Made by a program: the position numbers and the translations under genes | Shown: positions 35,566 to 43,259 of the stretch, piece after piece | Layout: each line of letters starts with the position of its first letter | How positions within the stretch are numbered: the first letter of the stretch is position 1 | Notes under the pieces: model-generated | Seen by the model: the letters and a program-made list of their open reading frames with translations, nothing else | The model's database searches: none | Told to the model about the DNA's origin: nothing | DNA from: Marinomonas sp. IMCC 4694 | GTDB lineage: Bacteria; Pseudomonadota; Gammaproteobacteria; Pseudomonadales; Marinomonadaceae | Assembly: GCF_008122525.1 (NCBI RefSeq) | Contig: NZ_VSRV01000001.1 | Location: 1,736,001 to 1,800,000 of the forward strand | DNA: 64,000 nucleotides | Reading direction: 5' to 3'

Positions 35566-35640
35566 TGGAGCGGGAAACGAGGCTCGAACTCGCGACCCCA
35601 ACCTTGGCAAGGTTGTGCTCTACCACTGAGCTATTCCCGC
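35566..35640 (-). tRNA. tRNA-Gly (GCC), copy 3
   Basis: Identical to the other Gly copies. It lies 302 bases after Gly copy 2. Confidence 0.95.
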
Positions 35641-35720
35641 TTTTGCGCATACCCTACTCTATTCAGGCCGACGATTTAACATTATTTAATGTGGTAAACC
35701 ACAGCAACTAATGAAAATAG

Positions 35721-35796
35721 TGGCGTCCCGTAGGGGGTTTGAACCCCTGTTACCGCCGTGAAAGGGCGGTGTCCTAGGCCACTAGACGAACGGGAC
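35721..35796 (-). tRNA. tRNA-Glu (TTC), copy 5, with one D-loop change
   Basis: Differs from the other Glu copies at one base. Read as RNA the D-loop side has GTGGCCTAGG where the others have GTGGTCTAGG. The change is in a tolerant position, so it should be functional. Confidence 0.93.
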
Positions 35797-35867
35797 ACAT
35801 TCAGTTTTAAAAAAACTGTAAACTTTACAAGTACAATCCTGCATAGTGTTATTACTAACAAACAGGC

Positions 35868-35942
35868 TGGAGCGGGAAACGAGGCTCGAACTCGCGACCC
35901 CAACCTTGGCAAGGTTGTGCTCTACCACTGAGCTATTCCCGC
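35868..35942 (-). tRNA. tRNA-Gly (GCC), copy 4
   Basis: Identical to the other Gly copies. Its flanks are related to, but more diverged from, those of copies 2 and 3. Confidence 0.95.
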
Positions 35943-35998
35943 AAAACTTTATCAGCTGACACAAAAAAGTAGACTTTATCTTCACCCTTGTGAAAGGA

Positions 35999-36074
35999 TG
36001 GCGTCCCGTAGGGGGTTTGAACCCCTGTTACCGCCGTGAAAGGGCGGTGTCCTAGACCACTAGACGAACGGGAC
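35999..36074 (-). tRNA. tRNA-Glu (TTC), copy 6, first of the array
   Basis: Same sequence as copy 1. It is nearest to the promoter, so transcription of the array starts here. Confidence 0.95.
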
Positions 36075-36107
36075 AACGTTGCAAACTTGCTGTGTGAGCG
36101 GGTGCGT

Positions 36108-36135
36108 ATATTACTGTTACTCAACTTAAAATCAA
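36108..36135 (-). promoter_or_regulatory. Candidate promoter of the tRNA array
   Basis: On the minus strand TTGATT (36130-36135) and TAATAT (36108-36113) are 16 bp apart. A GC-rich discriminator (CGCACCCGC) follows, typical of stable-RNA promoters. It lies about 35 bases before Glu copy 6. Confidence 0.55.
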
Positions 36136-36205
36136 CAGTTTTTTTTATTAATTTAAGCAACTTACAGAAATAGTTGCTTTAGAAATCAATCTGATCGGAG
36201 TTTCT

Positions 36206-36775
36206 ATGTTAAACAAACCGCTTTTTTTATCCCTCTCCCTTTCTGTTGTTTTATTAGCAGGCTGCTCAACAACACACTACATAAGCATTACTCCGCAAGC
36301 CGATGTTAAAAACGCCAGCCTGACTAACGATAGAGTTATTCAGGTCTCCACCAGCTCAAATTTAACCAGTACAGTAGGCTCAATTAAAACAGGCATTAAT
36401 GAGCGGGCCGACATATTTACCACTAATGACATTAAGCAAAGTGTGAAAAATAGTGTATTGGATGGCTTGAGAGTCCTTGGTTTCACACCCGATCAAGGCG
36501 TCATGCCAGCCGCCGACATGCAGATTGAAATTACTAAAATGAGCTACAAAACAAAAGTCGACGCGTTAAAAACGGTCGCCACACTGGATTTTGAGTTAAA
36601 AACTACCCTCATCGCAAAAGGCCAAACTTATAAATCCAACTACGGCTCTCAGAAAGTCAAAGAGTACGGCACCATGCCTTACCAAGAAGACATTGAAAAA
36701 GACATGAACGACCTAGCGAGCCAGACGGTCAATCGCCTGCTTAGTGACCCCAACATCCTTGTTTTACTAAAGTAA
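36206..36775 (+). CDS. yajG: YajG-family lipoprotein
   Basis: 189 residues. The lipobox LLAGC ends a short signal peptide, so the mature protein starts at Cys20 and is lipid-anchored; Ser at +2 predicts the outer membrane. The body resembles YajG throughout (TPQADV, ... VLDGLRVLGFTPD ... LLSDPNILVLLK). The family function is unknown. It stands alone and is followed by a strong hairpin. Confidence 0.8.
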   Translation: MLNKPLFLSLSLSVVLLAGCSTTHYISITPQADVKNASLTNDRVIQVSTSSNLTSTVGSIKTGINERADIFTTNDIKQSVKNSVLDGLRVLGFTPDQGVMPAADMQIEITKMSYKTKVDALKTVATLDFELKTTLIAKGQTYKSNYGSQKVKEYGTMPYQEDIEKDMNDLASQTVNRLLSDPNILVLLK

Positions 36776-36781
36776 CCTTAA

Positions 36782-36815
36782 GTCGCCTGCACAAGTTAAT
36801 CTTTGTACAGGCGAC
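36782..36815 (+). terminator. Strong hairpin after yajG
   Basis: GTCGCCTG (36782-36789) pairs with CAGGCGAC (36808-36815), and ACAA/TTGT extend the stem inside. There is no T tract after it, so it may protect the mRNA end or end transcription weakly. Confidence 0.5.
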
Positions 36816-36961
36816 ACTATGTAAGGCATGCGTTTAATAAGACAGGAGTTTCATTGTTTTAAAGCATTAATTTCATCATTTTTCTCCCTGCTATCTTGAT
36901 CAGCATCCACTAAAGTGTAAAGTTGTCACCCTACACAAACAGCGTCAGTAAGGATCTCGTG

Positions 36962-38179
36962 GTGCACATTCGCAAATCAAACAAACTCGCTAATATATGT
37001 TATGAAATTCGCGGCCCAGTTCTAAAAGAAGCCGTACGAATGGAAGATGAAGGCCAGCGCATCCTTAAGCTTAACATTGGAAACCCTGCCCCATTTGGGT
37101 TTGAAGCACCCGATGAGATTCTCGTCGATGTTATTCGCAACCTTCCCACCTCTCAAGGGTACTGTGAATCTAAGGGGTTATATTCTGCACGCAAAGCCGT
37201 CATGCAGAAATACCAAGCTATGGGCATCAAATCCGCCGACGTCAATTATGTGTGGATGGGGAACGGCGTCAGTGAACTTATTGTGATGGCCATGCAAGGC
37301 TTGCTCAATGATGGCGACGAGATTTTAATCCCCGCCCCTGATTACCCGCTTTGGACCGCTGCGGCTACGTTAGCAGGAGGTTATGTTAAACATTATCTTT
37401 GCGATGAGGGATCGGGGTGGCAACCTGATATCAACGACATTCGATCTAAAATCTCCAATAAAACAAAAGCCATCGTCCTAATCAACCCTAACAACCCAAC
37501 CGGTGCGGTGTACAGCAGAGAAATACTAAAAGCCATCGTTGAATTGGCTGAGCAGTATGGCTTGCTTATCTTCTCCGATGAGATTTACGACAAAATTCTA
37601 TACGACGATGCTCAGCACATCCCCACAGCAACGTTGACGGAAGGTCGAGCCCCCTGCATTACTTTTGGCGGCCTTTCAAAAGTGTATCGTACCGCTGGAT
37701 TCCGATCTGGCTGGATGGTCATTACAGGGGACAGGAGCGGCATTCAAGACTACATAGATGGATTGGATATACTCAGCTCTATGCGCTTGTGTGCAAACGT
37801 CCCTGCCCAACATGCCGTTCAAACTGCCCTTGGTGGTTACCAGAGCATTAATGAACTTATCGTTCCTGGCGGGCGATTTTACGAACAACGAAAAGTGGCT
37901 TGGGAGGCACTGGATTCAATTCCGGGCGTTCACTGTCACAAACCGGAAGGAGCTCTGTATTTATTCCCCCGACTCGACCCCAAAATGTATAAAATCAAAA
38001 ACGACATGGACCTTGTTTTGCAATTTTTACGAGAAGAAAAAGTACTTATTGTACAAGGCACAGGGTTCAACTGGCCAACACCCGACCATGTACGATTTGT
38101 GTTCCTACCTCACATTGAAGAATTAACCCCCGCCATGGAGCGGTTCGCCGCCTTCTTGGGTCGATTAAGAAAGCGTTAA
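36962..38179 (+). CDS. alaA: Glutamate-pyruvate aminotransferase AlaA
   Basis: 405 residues from GTG 36962, the same length as the E. coli enzyme. It is the main alanine-forming transaminase. PLP-fold signatures are NIGNPAPFGFEAPDEILVD, INPNNPTGAVYS, FSDEIYDKI and the PLP Lys in FGGLSKVYRTAGFRSGW. Start chosen at GTG 36962, seven bases after AAGGA; GTG 36959 is adjacent, and a TTG at 36923 would add 13 residues with no homology. The gene stands alone. Confidence 0.93.
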   Translation: MHIRKSNKLANICYEIRGPVLKEAVRMEDEGQRILKLNIGNPAPFGFEAPDEILVDVIRNLPTSQGYCESKGLYSARKAVMQKYQAMGIKSADVNYVWMGNGVSELIVMAMQGLLNDGDEILIPAPDYPLWTAAATLAGGYVKHYLCDEGSGWQPDINDIRSKISNKTKAIVLINPNNPTGAVYSREILKAIVELAEQYGLLIFSDEIYDKILYDDAQHIPTATLTEGRAPCITFGGLSKVYRTAGFRSGWMVITGDRSGIQDYIDGLDILSSMRLCANVPAQHAVQTALGGYQSINELIVPGGRFYEQRKVAWEALDSIPGVHCHKPEGALYLFPRLDPKMYKIKNDMDLVLQFLREEKVLIVQGTGFNWPTPDHVRFVFLPHIEELTPAMERFAAFLGRLRKR

Positions 38180-38245
38180 TCCTCTCTTGAAATACTCCAA
38201 TAAAGCCCTACTATGCTCTTTAACAGTTTCTTAAGGAGCATAGCA

Positions 38246-39124
38246 ATGCGCATTATTCTGTTTTTACTGACAAACTTGGCCGTCATGGTGGTGGCCGGTG
38301 TTGTGTTAAGTCTCTTGGGCGTCAATGGCTATATGACCAGCAATGGTTTGAACTTTACTTCTTTGCTCATCTTTTGTGGTGTCTTTGGCTTTACCGGTAG
38401 CCTCATTTCCCTTCTTCTCTCTAAATTTATGGCAAAACGTGGCTCTGGTGCTGTCGTTATTGAACAGCCTAAAAATCACAAAGAGGTGTGGCTACTTAAC
38501 ACCGTAAAAGAGCTTTCGCACAAAGCCGGCATCAAAATGCCAGAAGTGGCTATTTTTCCTGCTCATGAGGCCAATGCATTTGCAACAGGATGGAATAGAA
38601 ATGCCGCCTTGGTGGCCGTATCGAGTGGCATGCTAGAACGCTTTTCGCCGGATGAAATCAAAGCGGTTTTAGGGCACGAAATTGGCCATGTTGCCAATGG
38701 CGATATGATCACCCTATCGTTAGTGCAAGGCGTGGTGAATACTTTTGTTATGTTTTTTGCGCGCATTGCCGCCTACGCCGTTGATCAATTTCTTCGCAAA
38801 GACGACAACGAAGGTTCAGTAGGCTGGGGCTATTACATTGCCACCTTCATTTTTGAAATTATCTTTGGCGTTTTAGCGTCGATGATTGTGATGTGGTTTT
38901 CTCGATACCGAGAATTCAGAGCAGATGAAGCAGGCGCGCGTCTAGCCGGCAAAGGAGCGATGATTGCAGCACTGGCAAGATTACAGCAAGAACATGAGGA
39001 AAGTCGGATGCCAGACTCGATGCTAGCGTTTGGCATCCGTCGAGGCAGAAAACCAACTATGGGGGAACTTTTTTCTAGCCACCCTCCTCTTGGCGAAAGA
39101 ATCAAAGCATTGCAAGCGCTATAA
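38246..39124 (+). CDS. htpX: Membrane metalloprotease HtpX
   Basis: 292 residues from ATG 38246, preceded by AAGGAG at 38233-38238. M48 zinc protease of the inner membrane that degrades misfolded membrane proteins. Two N-terminal membrane segments (about 5-25 and 35-55), the zinc site VLGHEIGHVANGDM near residue 140, two more segments, and the third ligand in FRADEAGARL. The frame is open to an ATG at 38213, but that would add 11 residues without homology. HtpX is often induced by envelope stress; no Cpx box was recognised here. Confidence 0.94.
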   Translation: MRIILFLLTNLAVMVVAGVVLSLLGVNGYMTSNGLNFTSLLIFCGVFGFTGSLISLLLSKFMAKRGSGAVVIEQPKNHKEVWLLNTVKELSHKAGIKMPEVAIFPAHEANAFATGWNRNAALVAVSSGMLERFSPDEIKAVLGHEIGHVANGDMITLSLVQGVVNTFVMFFARIAAYAVDQFLRKDDNEGSVGWGYYIATFIFEIIFGVLASMIVMWFSRYREFRADEAGARLAGKGAMIAALARLQQEHEESRMPDSMLAFGIRRGRKPTMGELFSSHPPLGERIKALQAL

Positions 39125-39149
39125 CACCGACTACAAAGACACTCTAAAT

Positions 39150-39188
39150 AGAAACAACGCCAGCCCTCGTGGCGATGTTTCTGTTTTT
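39150..39188 (+). terminator. Terminator of htpX
   Basis: AGAAACA and GCCA pair with TGGC and TGTTTCT around a CCTC-containing loop, and T5 follows. It lies 25 bases after the htpX stop. Confidence 0.75.
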
Positions 39189-39218
39189 ATGTGTTTATTT
39201 CAGCAATGTGCCTCATCA

Positions 39219-39941
39219 TCACATTGTATTGTTACGTTGTTTTTCTAAAATATACGCCAACAACGGAATACCAATCTCTTTGGCTTGATCAAAAAATCGC
39301 ACACCGTATACGTAAAAATATTCACTGCCCATTTTAGTTAAAAAATCATTATCAACCAAACTCGCCTGAACCTGCTCAAGCATCTGAATTTCTTGCGAAC
39401 GAATTTCACAGTCTAATTTTAAAATATGACTGTATACGCCAATTTTGACATTGCACACCAATCGCATTGTTTGATTGACCGCACCAAAGTCTTCTTTTGA
39501 AATCAATTTCGCCCCACCAACACTCAAGTCAATTACAACAGCGGTTGACGGGGCCACAATAGACATTTTAGAAACGACGACTTCTACTTTAGAGATTAAG
39601 CGCGTTTCGACACGAACCGCCTGACGTATCTCTGATACCTCCACATGTCGAGGGAATGCGATATGAAGATGAGCACTGGGCTCTAAATAACTTTTTGATA
39701 TCTTGCTTGAAAAAGCACACACGTGCGTGCTCAACATCAATCGAACATTAACAACCTGACTCTCTCTAACCAGAATACTCTTATCGTGTATTCTGGGAGT
39801 GGATAAAATAAGTGACTTGCTAGGCATCCGACCCAATACTTTGACCATATATCGCCCTGGTGGGGATATAAATTCCAACTGCACATCTGTACCATTAGGC
39901 ACGTGAATGTCTTCCAGTTTGACCTGCATTACTCCAGCCAT
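39219..39941 (-). CDS. PilZ-domain c-di-GMP-binding protein
   Basis: 240 residues. The C-terminal half is a PilZ domain: the RxxxR motif is Arg106-Gln-Ala-Val-Arg110 and the DxSxxG motif is Asp138-Leu-Ser140-Val-Gly-Gly143. Both c-di-GMP-binding motifs are therefore intact. The N-terminal ~95 residues resemble the YcgR-N-type flagellar brake domain. A role in motility or surface switching is likely, though no flagellar genes are near. The start lies four bases after the pdxB stop, so the two are co-transcribed. Confidence 0.8.
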   Translation of the reverse strand: MAGVMQVKLEDIHVPNGTDVQLEFISPPGRYMVKVLGRMPSKSLILSTPRIHDKSILVRESQVVNVRLMLSTHVCAFSSKISKSYLEPSAHLHIAFPRHVEVSEIRQAVRVETRLISKVEVVVSKMSIVAPSTAVVIDLSVGGAKLISKEDFGAVNQTMRLVCNVKIGVYSHILKLDCEIRSQEIQMLEQVQASLVDNDFLTKMGSEYFYVYGVRFFDQAKEIGIPLLAYILEKQRNNTM

Positions 39942-39945
39942 GCAC

Positions 39946-41133
39946 TTACCTTAATTCCTGTTCATTTAAACGAAAACCTGTTGCACTGAAAATGCGCCGC
40001 ATGTCTGCACTGCTCACATCGACATCATTGGCACCACCTATGCCAACACAAGAAGTATTAAATTCATCCCTTTCGACATAATGTTTTCTAAGCCAATCAA
40101 AAATATTTTTTTCCTTATTTTCTCGGTACTTAAAGCGTAACCTTACGTCGTCTCTTGCAACATCATAAATCGCTTGAATAGCACGAGCCAGCTTTTCTTC
40201 TAAACACCCATTCGCAACTACTTTCATAGAGACCAGCCACCCGGGGCTAATCAACTTGTTTTTTGGCGTCAGCGAAGCGCTCACGCCCAAGTGCCGACTT
40301 AGTGCCTCGTACACCATCCAGGTCCCTTTTTCACGCCCTTGCTTGCTGTACCCTGCGATATGCGGAGTAGCAATATCCACTATGGACACAAGAGCTTGAT
40401 TAATGGCAGGTTCACCTTGCCAAACATCAATTATTAGGTGAAGTTCGCCGTTTAATTGCCGGTGGCGTGCAATAAGAGCGTCCTCATCAATTACCCCCCC
40501 TCTACCCGCTGAAATAATCGCCGCACCAGGAGACAAAAAAGACAGTTCTTGGGCGCCAATCATCCCCTGCGTTGGGAAGGGCCCTGTGCGTGTTAGTGGC
40601 GCATGCAGGGTAATCACGTCACATTGTAAAACGTCTTCAAGCGAGACAAAATTCACGGATTTGTCATTCTTCTTGATCGTTGTTTGCTTCATGGGATCAT
40701 ACACACATACATCACAACCTAATTGATGAAAGCGCTCATAGACGGTACTGCCCACGTTACCAAAACCAATAATACCAACGCTCTTATTTAGCCAACGTAA
40801 CCCTTTGGTCATATAGAGATGGCTCAGCCCACTGAAAACATAATCCGCCACTGCATCCGCATTGCAGCCAGGCGCACTACTAAAACCGATATTAGCCTCC
40901 TGCAAGTACGACAAATCAATATGATCGACCCCAATCGTGGCACTCCCAACAAAGCTAACGGAACTCCCTTGTAACAACGCTTTTGTTACCTTGGTAACAG
41001 AGCGAACCAACAATACATCTGCGTCTTTAACGTGATCATGGGACAGAGTGCGTCCGCCCACTAATTCTACAACACCCAAGTGCGAGAACAAGGCACGGGC
41101 GTTAGGCATATTTTCATCTGCAATAATTTTCAT
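39946..41133 (-). CDS. pdxB: Erythronate-4-phosphate dehydrogenase
   Basis: 395 residues. It oxidises 4-phosphoerythronate with NAD, the second step of pyridoxal phosphate synthesis. Start MKIIADENMPNA and GFGNVGSTVYERF (NAD site), the catalytic region HAPLTRTGPFPTQGMIG and HIAGYSKQGREKGT (His) match PdxB, and a C-terminal dimer domain is present. It overlaps epmC by 20 bases and is followed closely by the PilZ gene. PLP made here is used by glyA, gcvP, alaA and pabC in this window. Confidence 0.94.
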   Translation of the reverse strand: MKIIADENMPNARALFSHLGVVELVGGRTLSHDHVKDADVLLVRSVTKVTKALLQGSSVSFVGSATIGVDHIDLSYLQEANIGFSSAPGCNADAVADYVFSGLSHLYMTKGLRWLNKSVGIIGFGNVGSTVYERFHQLGCDVCVYDPMKQTTIKKNDKSVNFVSLEDVLQCDVITLHAPLTRTGPFPTQGMIGAQELSFLSPGAAIISAGRGGVIDEDALIARHRQLNGELHLIIDVWQGEPAINQALVSIVDIATPHIAGYSKQGREKGTWMVYEALSRHLGVSASLTPKNKLISPGWLVSMKVVANGCLEEKLARAIQAIYDVARDDVRLRFKYRENKEKNIFDWLRKHYVERDEFNTSCVGIGGANDVDVSSADMRRIFSATGFRLNEQELR

Positions 41134-41653
41134 ACTTTTTTTCTAAAAACTCTTTAAAATTAAGGTCACAGCCGCGATGAGCCAATAAGTGCACAGCAAA
41201 AACCCGTGCCCTCTGCGGAAAGCCGGACAAAACATAACAACCAACTTGAGACAAAACAGACTGCTCAAAACTCGAAGCATCATAATCAGGTAACGATAAA
41301 TTATCCACACTCACGCGAAATGGCAGCCCAGCCGACCAATGTAAAATACATTCAATGGCCTGAGGCTTTACTTCCACCTGCTCAAACTTGGCTTGAGCCT
41401 GTTTATTACGACTGTCTGATTCATACCAATAACCATAATCTTCACATCGTCGCCTTGCCTCTCCCGCAACACACCAATGACTAATTTCATGCAAGGCACT
41501 TGATGCATAATCAGAACGAAAGTACAGTTTGGCAGGCTCGGAAGGGGTAGCAGGAGTATAAAGAGGCTCCTCTGCCCCTCCTATAAGGCAAGTGTTGTAA
41601 GAAGGCAAAAAACAGGTATTAAAAGCGCATATAAGCTGTGTTGTACTTAGCAA
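41114..41653 (-). CDS. epmC: Elongation factor P hydroxylase EpmC
   Basis: 179 residues. It hydroxylates the beta-lysyl group on EF-P. SALHEISHWCVAGEARR holds the conserved HExxHW metal site, and DYGYWYESDSRN and FEQVEVKPQA are typical of YfcM/EpmC. The start is TTG 41653, seven bases after GAGG. pdxB begins inside its 3' end. epmA and epmB, which add the lysine, are not in the window. Confidence 0.88.
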   Translation of the reverse strand: MLSTTQLICAFNTCFLPSYNTCLIGGAEEPLYTPATPSEPAKLYFRSDYASSALHEISHWCVAGEARRRCEDYGYWYESDSRNKQAQAKFEQVEVKPQAIECILHWSAGLPFRVSVDNLSLPDYDASSFEQSVLSQVGCYVLSGFPQRARVFAVHLLAHRGCDLNFKEFLEKKYENYCR

Positions 41654-41687
41654 GCCAAGGCCTCAAAAGTAAATGATTATCACACAA

Positions 41688-41732
41688 GAAAAAAAAATGC
41701 GCTACGCAAAGTCTTATCTTCACGTAACGCAT
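41688..41732 (-). terminator. Terminator of gcvT
   Basis: ATGCGCTACG (41697-41706) pairs with CGTAACGCAT (41723-41732) with one mismatch. On the minus strand a long T run follows. It lies about 60 bases after the gcvT stop. Confidence 0.75.
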
Positions 41733-41790
41733 TAGTGTTCATCTCTGCTGACGAATTAAATGATCTTAATCGGCGCCAGCCAGAATCATC

Positions 41791-42891
41791 TCATCCACGG
41801 TAATAGCGTGATGGAACAAAAGGCATCGCGGTCAGTGTCAATGGGATCGATTTGCCGCGAACATTAGCAAAGAGAAGCTCCTCCAGATTCAGTGAATCTG
41901 TTGACACATAGGCCATCACAATGGGCTGACCCAGTGTCGGAGAAAAACCACCGCTTGTTACTTTGCCTTTCACTTCACCATTCGTATCCACAATATCAGC
42001 GCCTTCACGAACGGGCGCTCGACCATCAACCAGAAAACCAACACGCTTTCTGGAAGGTTTATGAGTAAACTGCGGCAAAATAATATTCGCACCCGGGAAC
42101 CCTCCCGCACGCTCACCTTCTGCCCGACGCTCTTTTTGGATCGCCCAATTAAGTGACGCCTCTACTGGCGTAGTGGTCGTATCAATATCGTGACCGTACA
42201 AACACAACCCTGCCTCAAGTCGCAATGAATCGCGCGCACCAAGGCCAATCCATTCCACTTCGGAAAATGCCAGCAAGGTATTGGCAAATACTTCAGCTTG
42301 CGCATTGGGAACAGACACTTCATAGCCATCTTCACCGGTATAACCTGAACAACTTACCCAAATATCAACGCCCTGCCAATCAAACTTGACACTCTGCATA
42401 AACGTCATGGTCGCCACATCCGGCACCATACGCGCAAAAACCTCACGCGCCTTTGGCCCCTGAATGGCCAACAAGGCCCTATCGTCTATTACATCAACCT
42501 TGCAATCCGTCAAAGAAGCTTTTAAATAGGCAAAGTCTTGATCCTTACACCCTGCGTTCACCACCATGAAAACATCATCGCCCCAGTTAGCGAACATTAA
42601 ATCATCGGTAATGCCAGCCGTTTGTGTAGTGAACATGCCGTAGCGCTGCATCCCTTCATTCAGCCCTTGCACATCAACCGGTAAAATAGTTTCGAGGGCG
42701 GCCTTGACCTCTTTGCCCCTTATAATAACCTGCCCCATATGCGAAACATCAAACAAACCCACGTTGTCACGCGTCCACAAGTGCTCTTTCATCACGCCAA
42801 GTGGGTATTGAACCGGCATGTCATAGCCCGCAAATTCCACCATTCTGGCGCCAGACAAGATATGTTGATCATACAAAGCAGTACGTTTCAT
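41791..42891 (-). CDS. gcvT: Aminomethyltransferase (glycine cleavage T protein)
   Basis: 366 residues. It takes the aminomethyl group from lipoylated GcvH and transfers methylene to tetrahydrofolate. MVEFAGYDMPVQYP, DVSHMGQVIIRG and SGYTGEDGYEVSV are the folate-binding motifs, and RDSLRLEAGLCLYGHDI is typical. It is alone on the minus strand, divergent from glyA-gcvH-gcvP, and shares a control region containing two palindromes. Confidence 0.95.
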   Translation of the reverse strand: MKRTALYDQHILSGARMVEFAGYDMPVQYPLGVMKEHLWTRDNVGLFDVSHMGQVIIRGKEVKAALETILPVDVQGLNEGMQRYGMFTTQTAGITDDLMFANWGDDVFMVVNAGCKDQDFAYLKASLTDCKVDVIDDRALLAIQGPKAREVFARMVPDVATMTFMQSVKFDWQGVDIWVSCSGYTGEDGYEVSVPNAQAEVFANTLLAFSEVEWIGLGARDSLRLEAGLCLYGHDIDTTTTPVEASLNWAIQKERRAEGERAGGFPGANIILPQFTHKPSRKRVGFLVDGRAPVREGADIVDTNGEVKGKVTSGGFSPTLGQPIVMAYVSTDSLNLEELLFANVRGKSIPLTLTAMPFVPSRYYRG

Positions 42892-42923
42892 AAAGTGAAC
42901 CTTATTTAAACAGTAAAAACGGT

Positions 42924-42941
42924 TGTTTCCAATTGGAAACA
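42924..42941. promoter_or_regulatory. Operator-like palindrome, gcvT side
   Basis: TGTTTCCAATTGGAAACA is an 18-bp perfect palindrome. Its 16-bp core GTTTCCAATTGGAAAC recurs exactly at 43088-43103. It lies 33 bases before the gcvT start codon, where a repressor would block transcription or initiation. Confidence 0.7.
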
Positions 42942-43087
42942 GGGTATCGAAAATTAGCGGGGGCTGACAAGCCCTACAAAGGACTAAATCAAGCTTTTAT
43001 CACAAAAAACCAAGGCAATAGGGAAACTATCCAACACAAAGAGCAAAAAAGAATGACGGTATACTTCATAATTCATACCTAAAGAGT

Positions 43088-43103
43088 GTTTCCAATTGGA
43101 AAC
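43088..43103. promoter_or_regulatory. Operator-like palindrome, glyA side
   Basis: GTTTCCAATTGGAAAC, identical to the core of the gcvT-side copy 163 bases away. A perfect 16-bp palindrome present twice between divergent genes of one pathway points to a shared dimeric regulator, which was not identified. Confidence 0.7.
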
Positions 43104-43259
43104 TTTTTGATTATGATATGCTTAAATGACGCAAAACGAACCATGATTGACGCTCTTGGAAAGATGATCTTTTTTCATCATCTTAGACTGCCTTAGTGTT
43201 ATTATACGCACGACTCATTGTCTTTTGGGCATACATGTTTATTTAAGAGGAAATTCCCC

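Larger units (their letters stand above)
35116..35720. repeat. Two tandem ~303-bp Glu-Gly tRNA units
   Basis: Units 35116-35418 and 35419-35720 are nearly identical, including spacers that have no tRNA role. The spacer after Glu differs by only a substitution and a one-base deletion, and the spacer after Gly differs by one base. The match shows a recent duplication rather than constraint. Confidence 0.9.
42892..43259. promoter_or_regulatory. Shared gcvT/glyA control region (368 bp)
   Basis: No gene fits here. It contains two identical palindromes (listed apart), a short GGGCT-GACA-AGCCC hairpin at 42961-42974, and an AAGATGAT/ATCATCTT hairpin at 43161-43184 in the glyA leader. A glycine riboswitch was looked for; its conserved core was not recognised. 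Confidence 0.7.

Noticed and set aside
35116..35720. CRISPR-like array
   Set aside because: The regular repeats are tRNA genes and their duplicated spacers; repeat length and content do not fit CRISPR.
35682..36160. Open frames running through the tRNA array
   Set aside because: They read straight through perfect tRNA genes and repeat because the tRNAs repeat.
42892..43259. Possible glycine riboswitch before glyA or gcvT
   Set aside because: The conserved tandem aptamer core was not recognised on either strand; only short hairpins and palindromes are seen.
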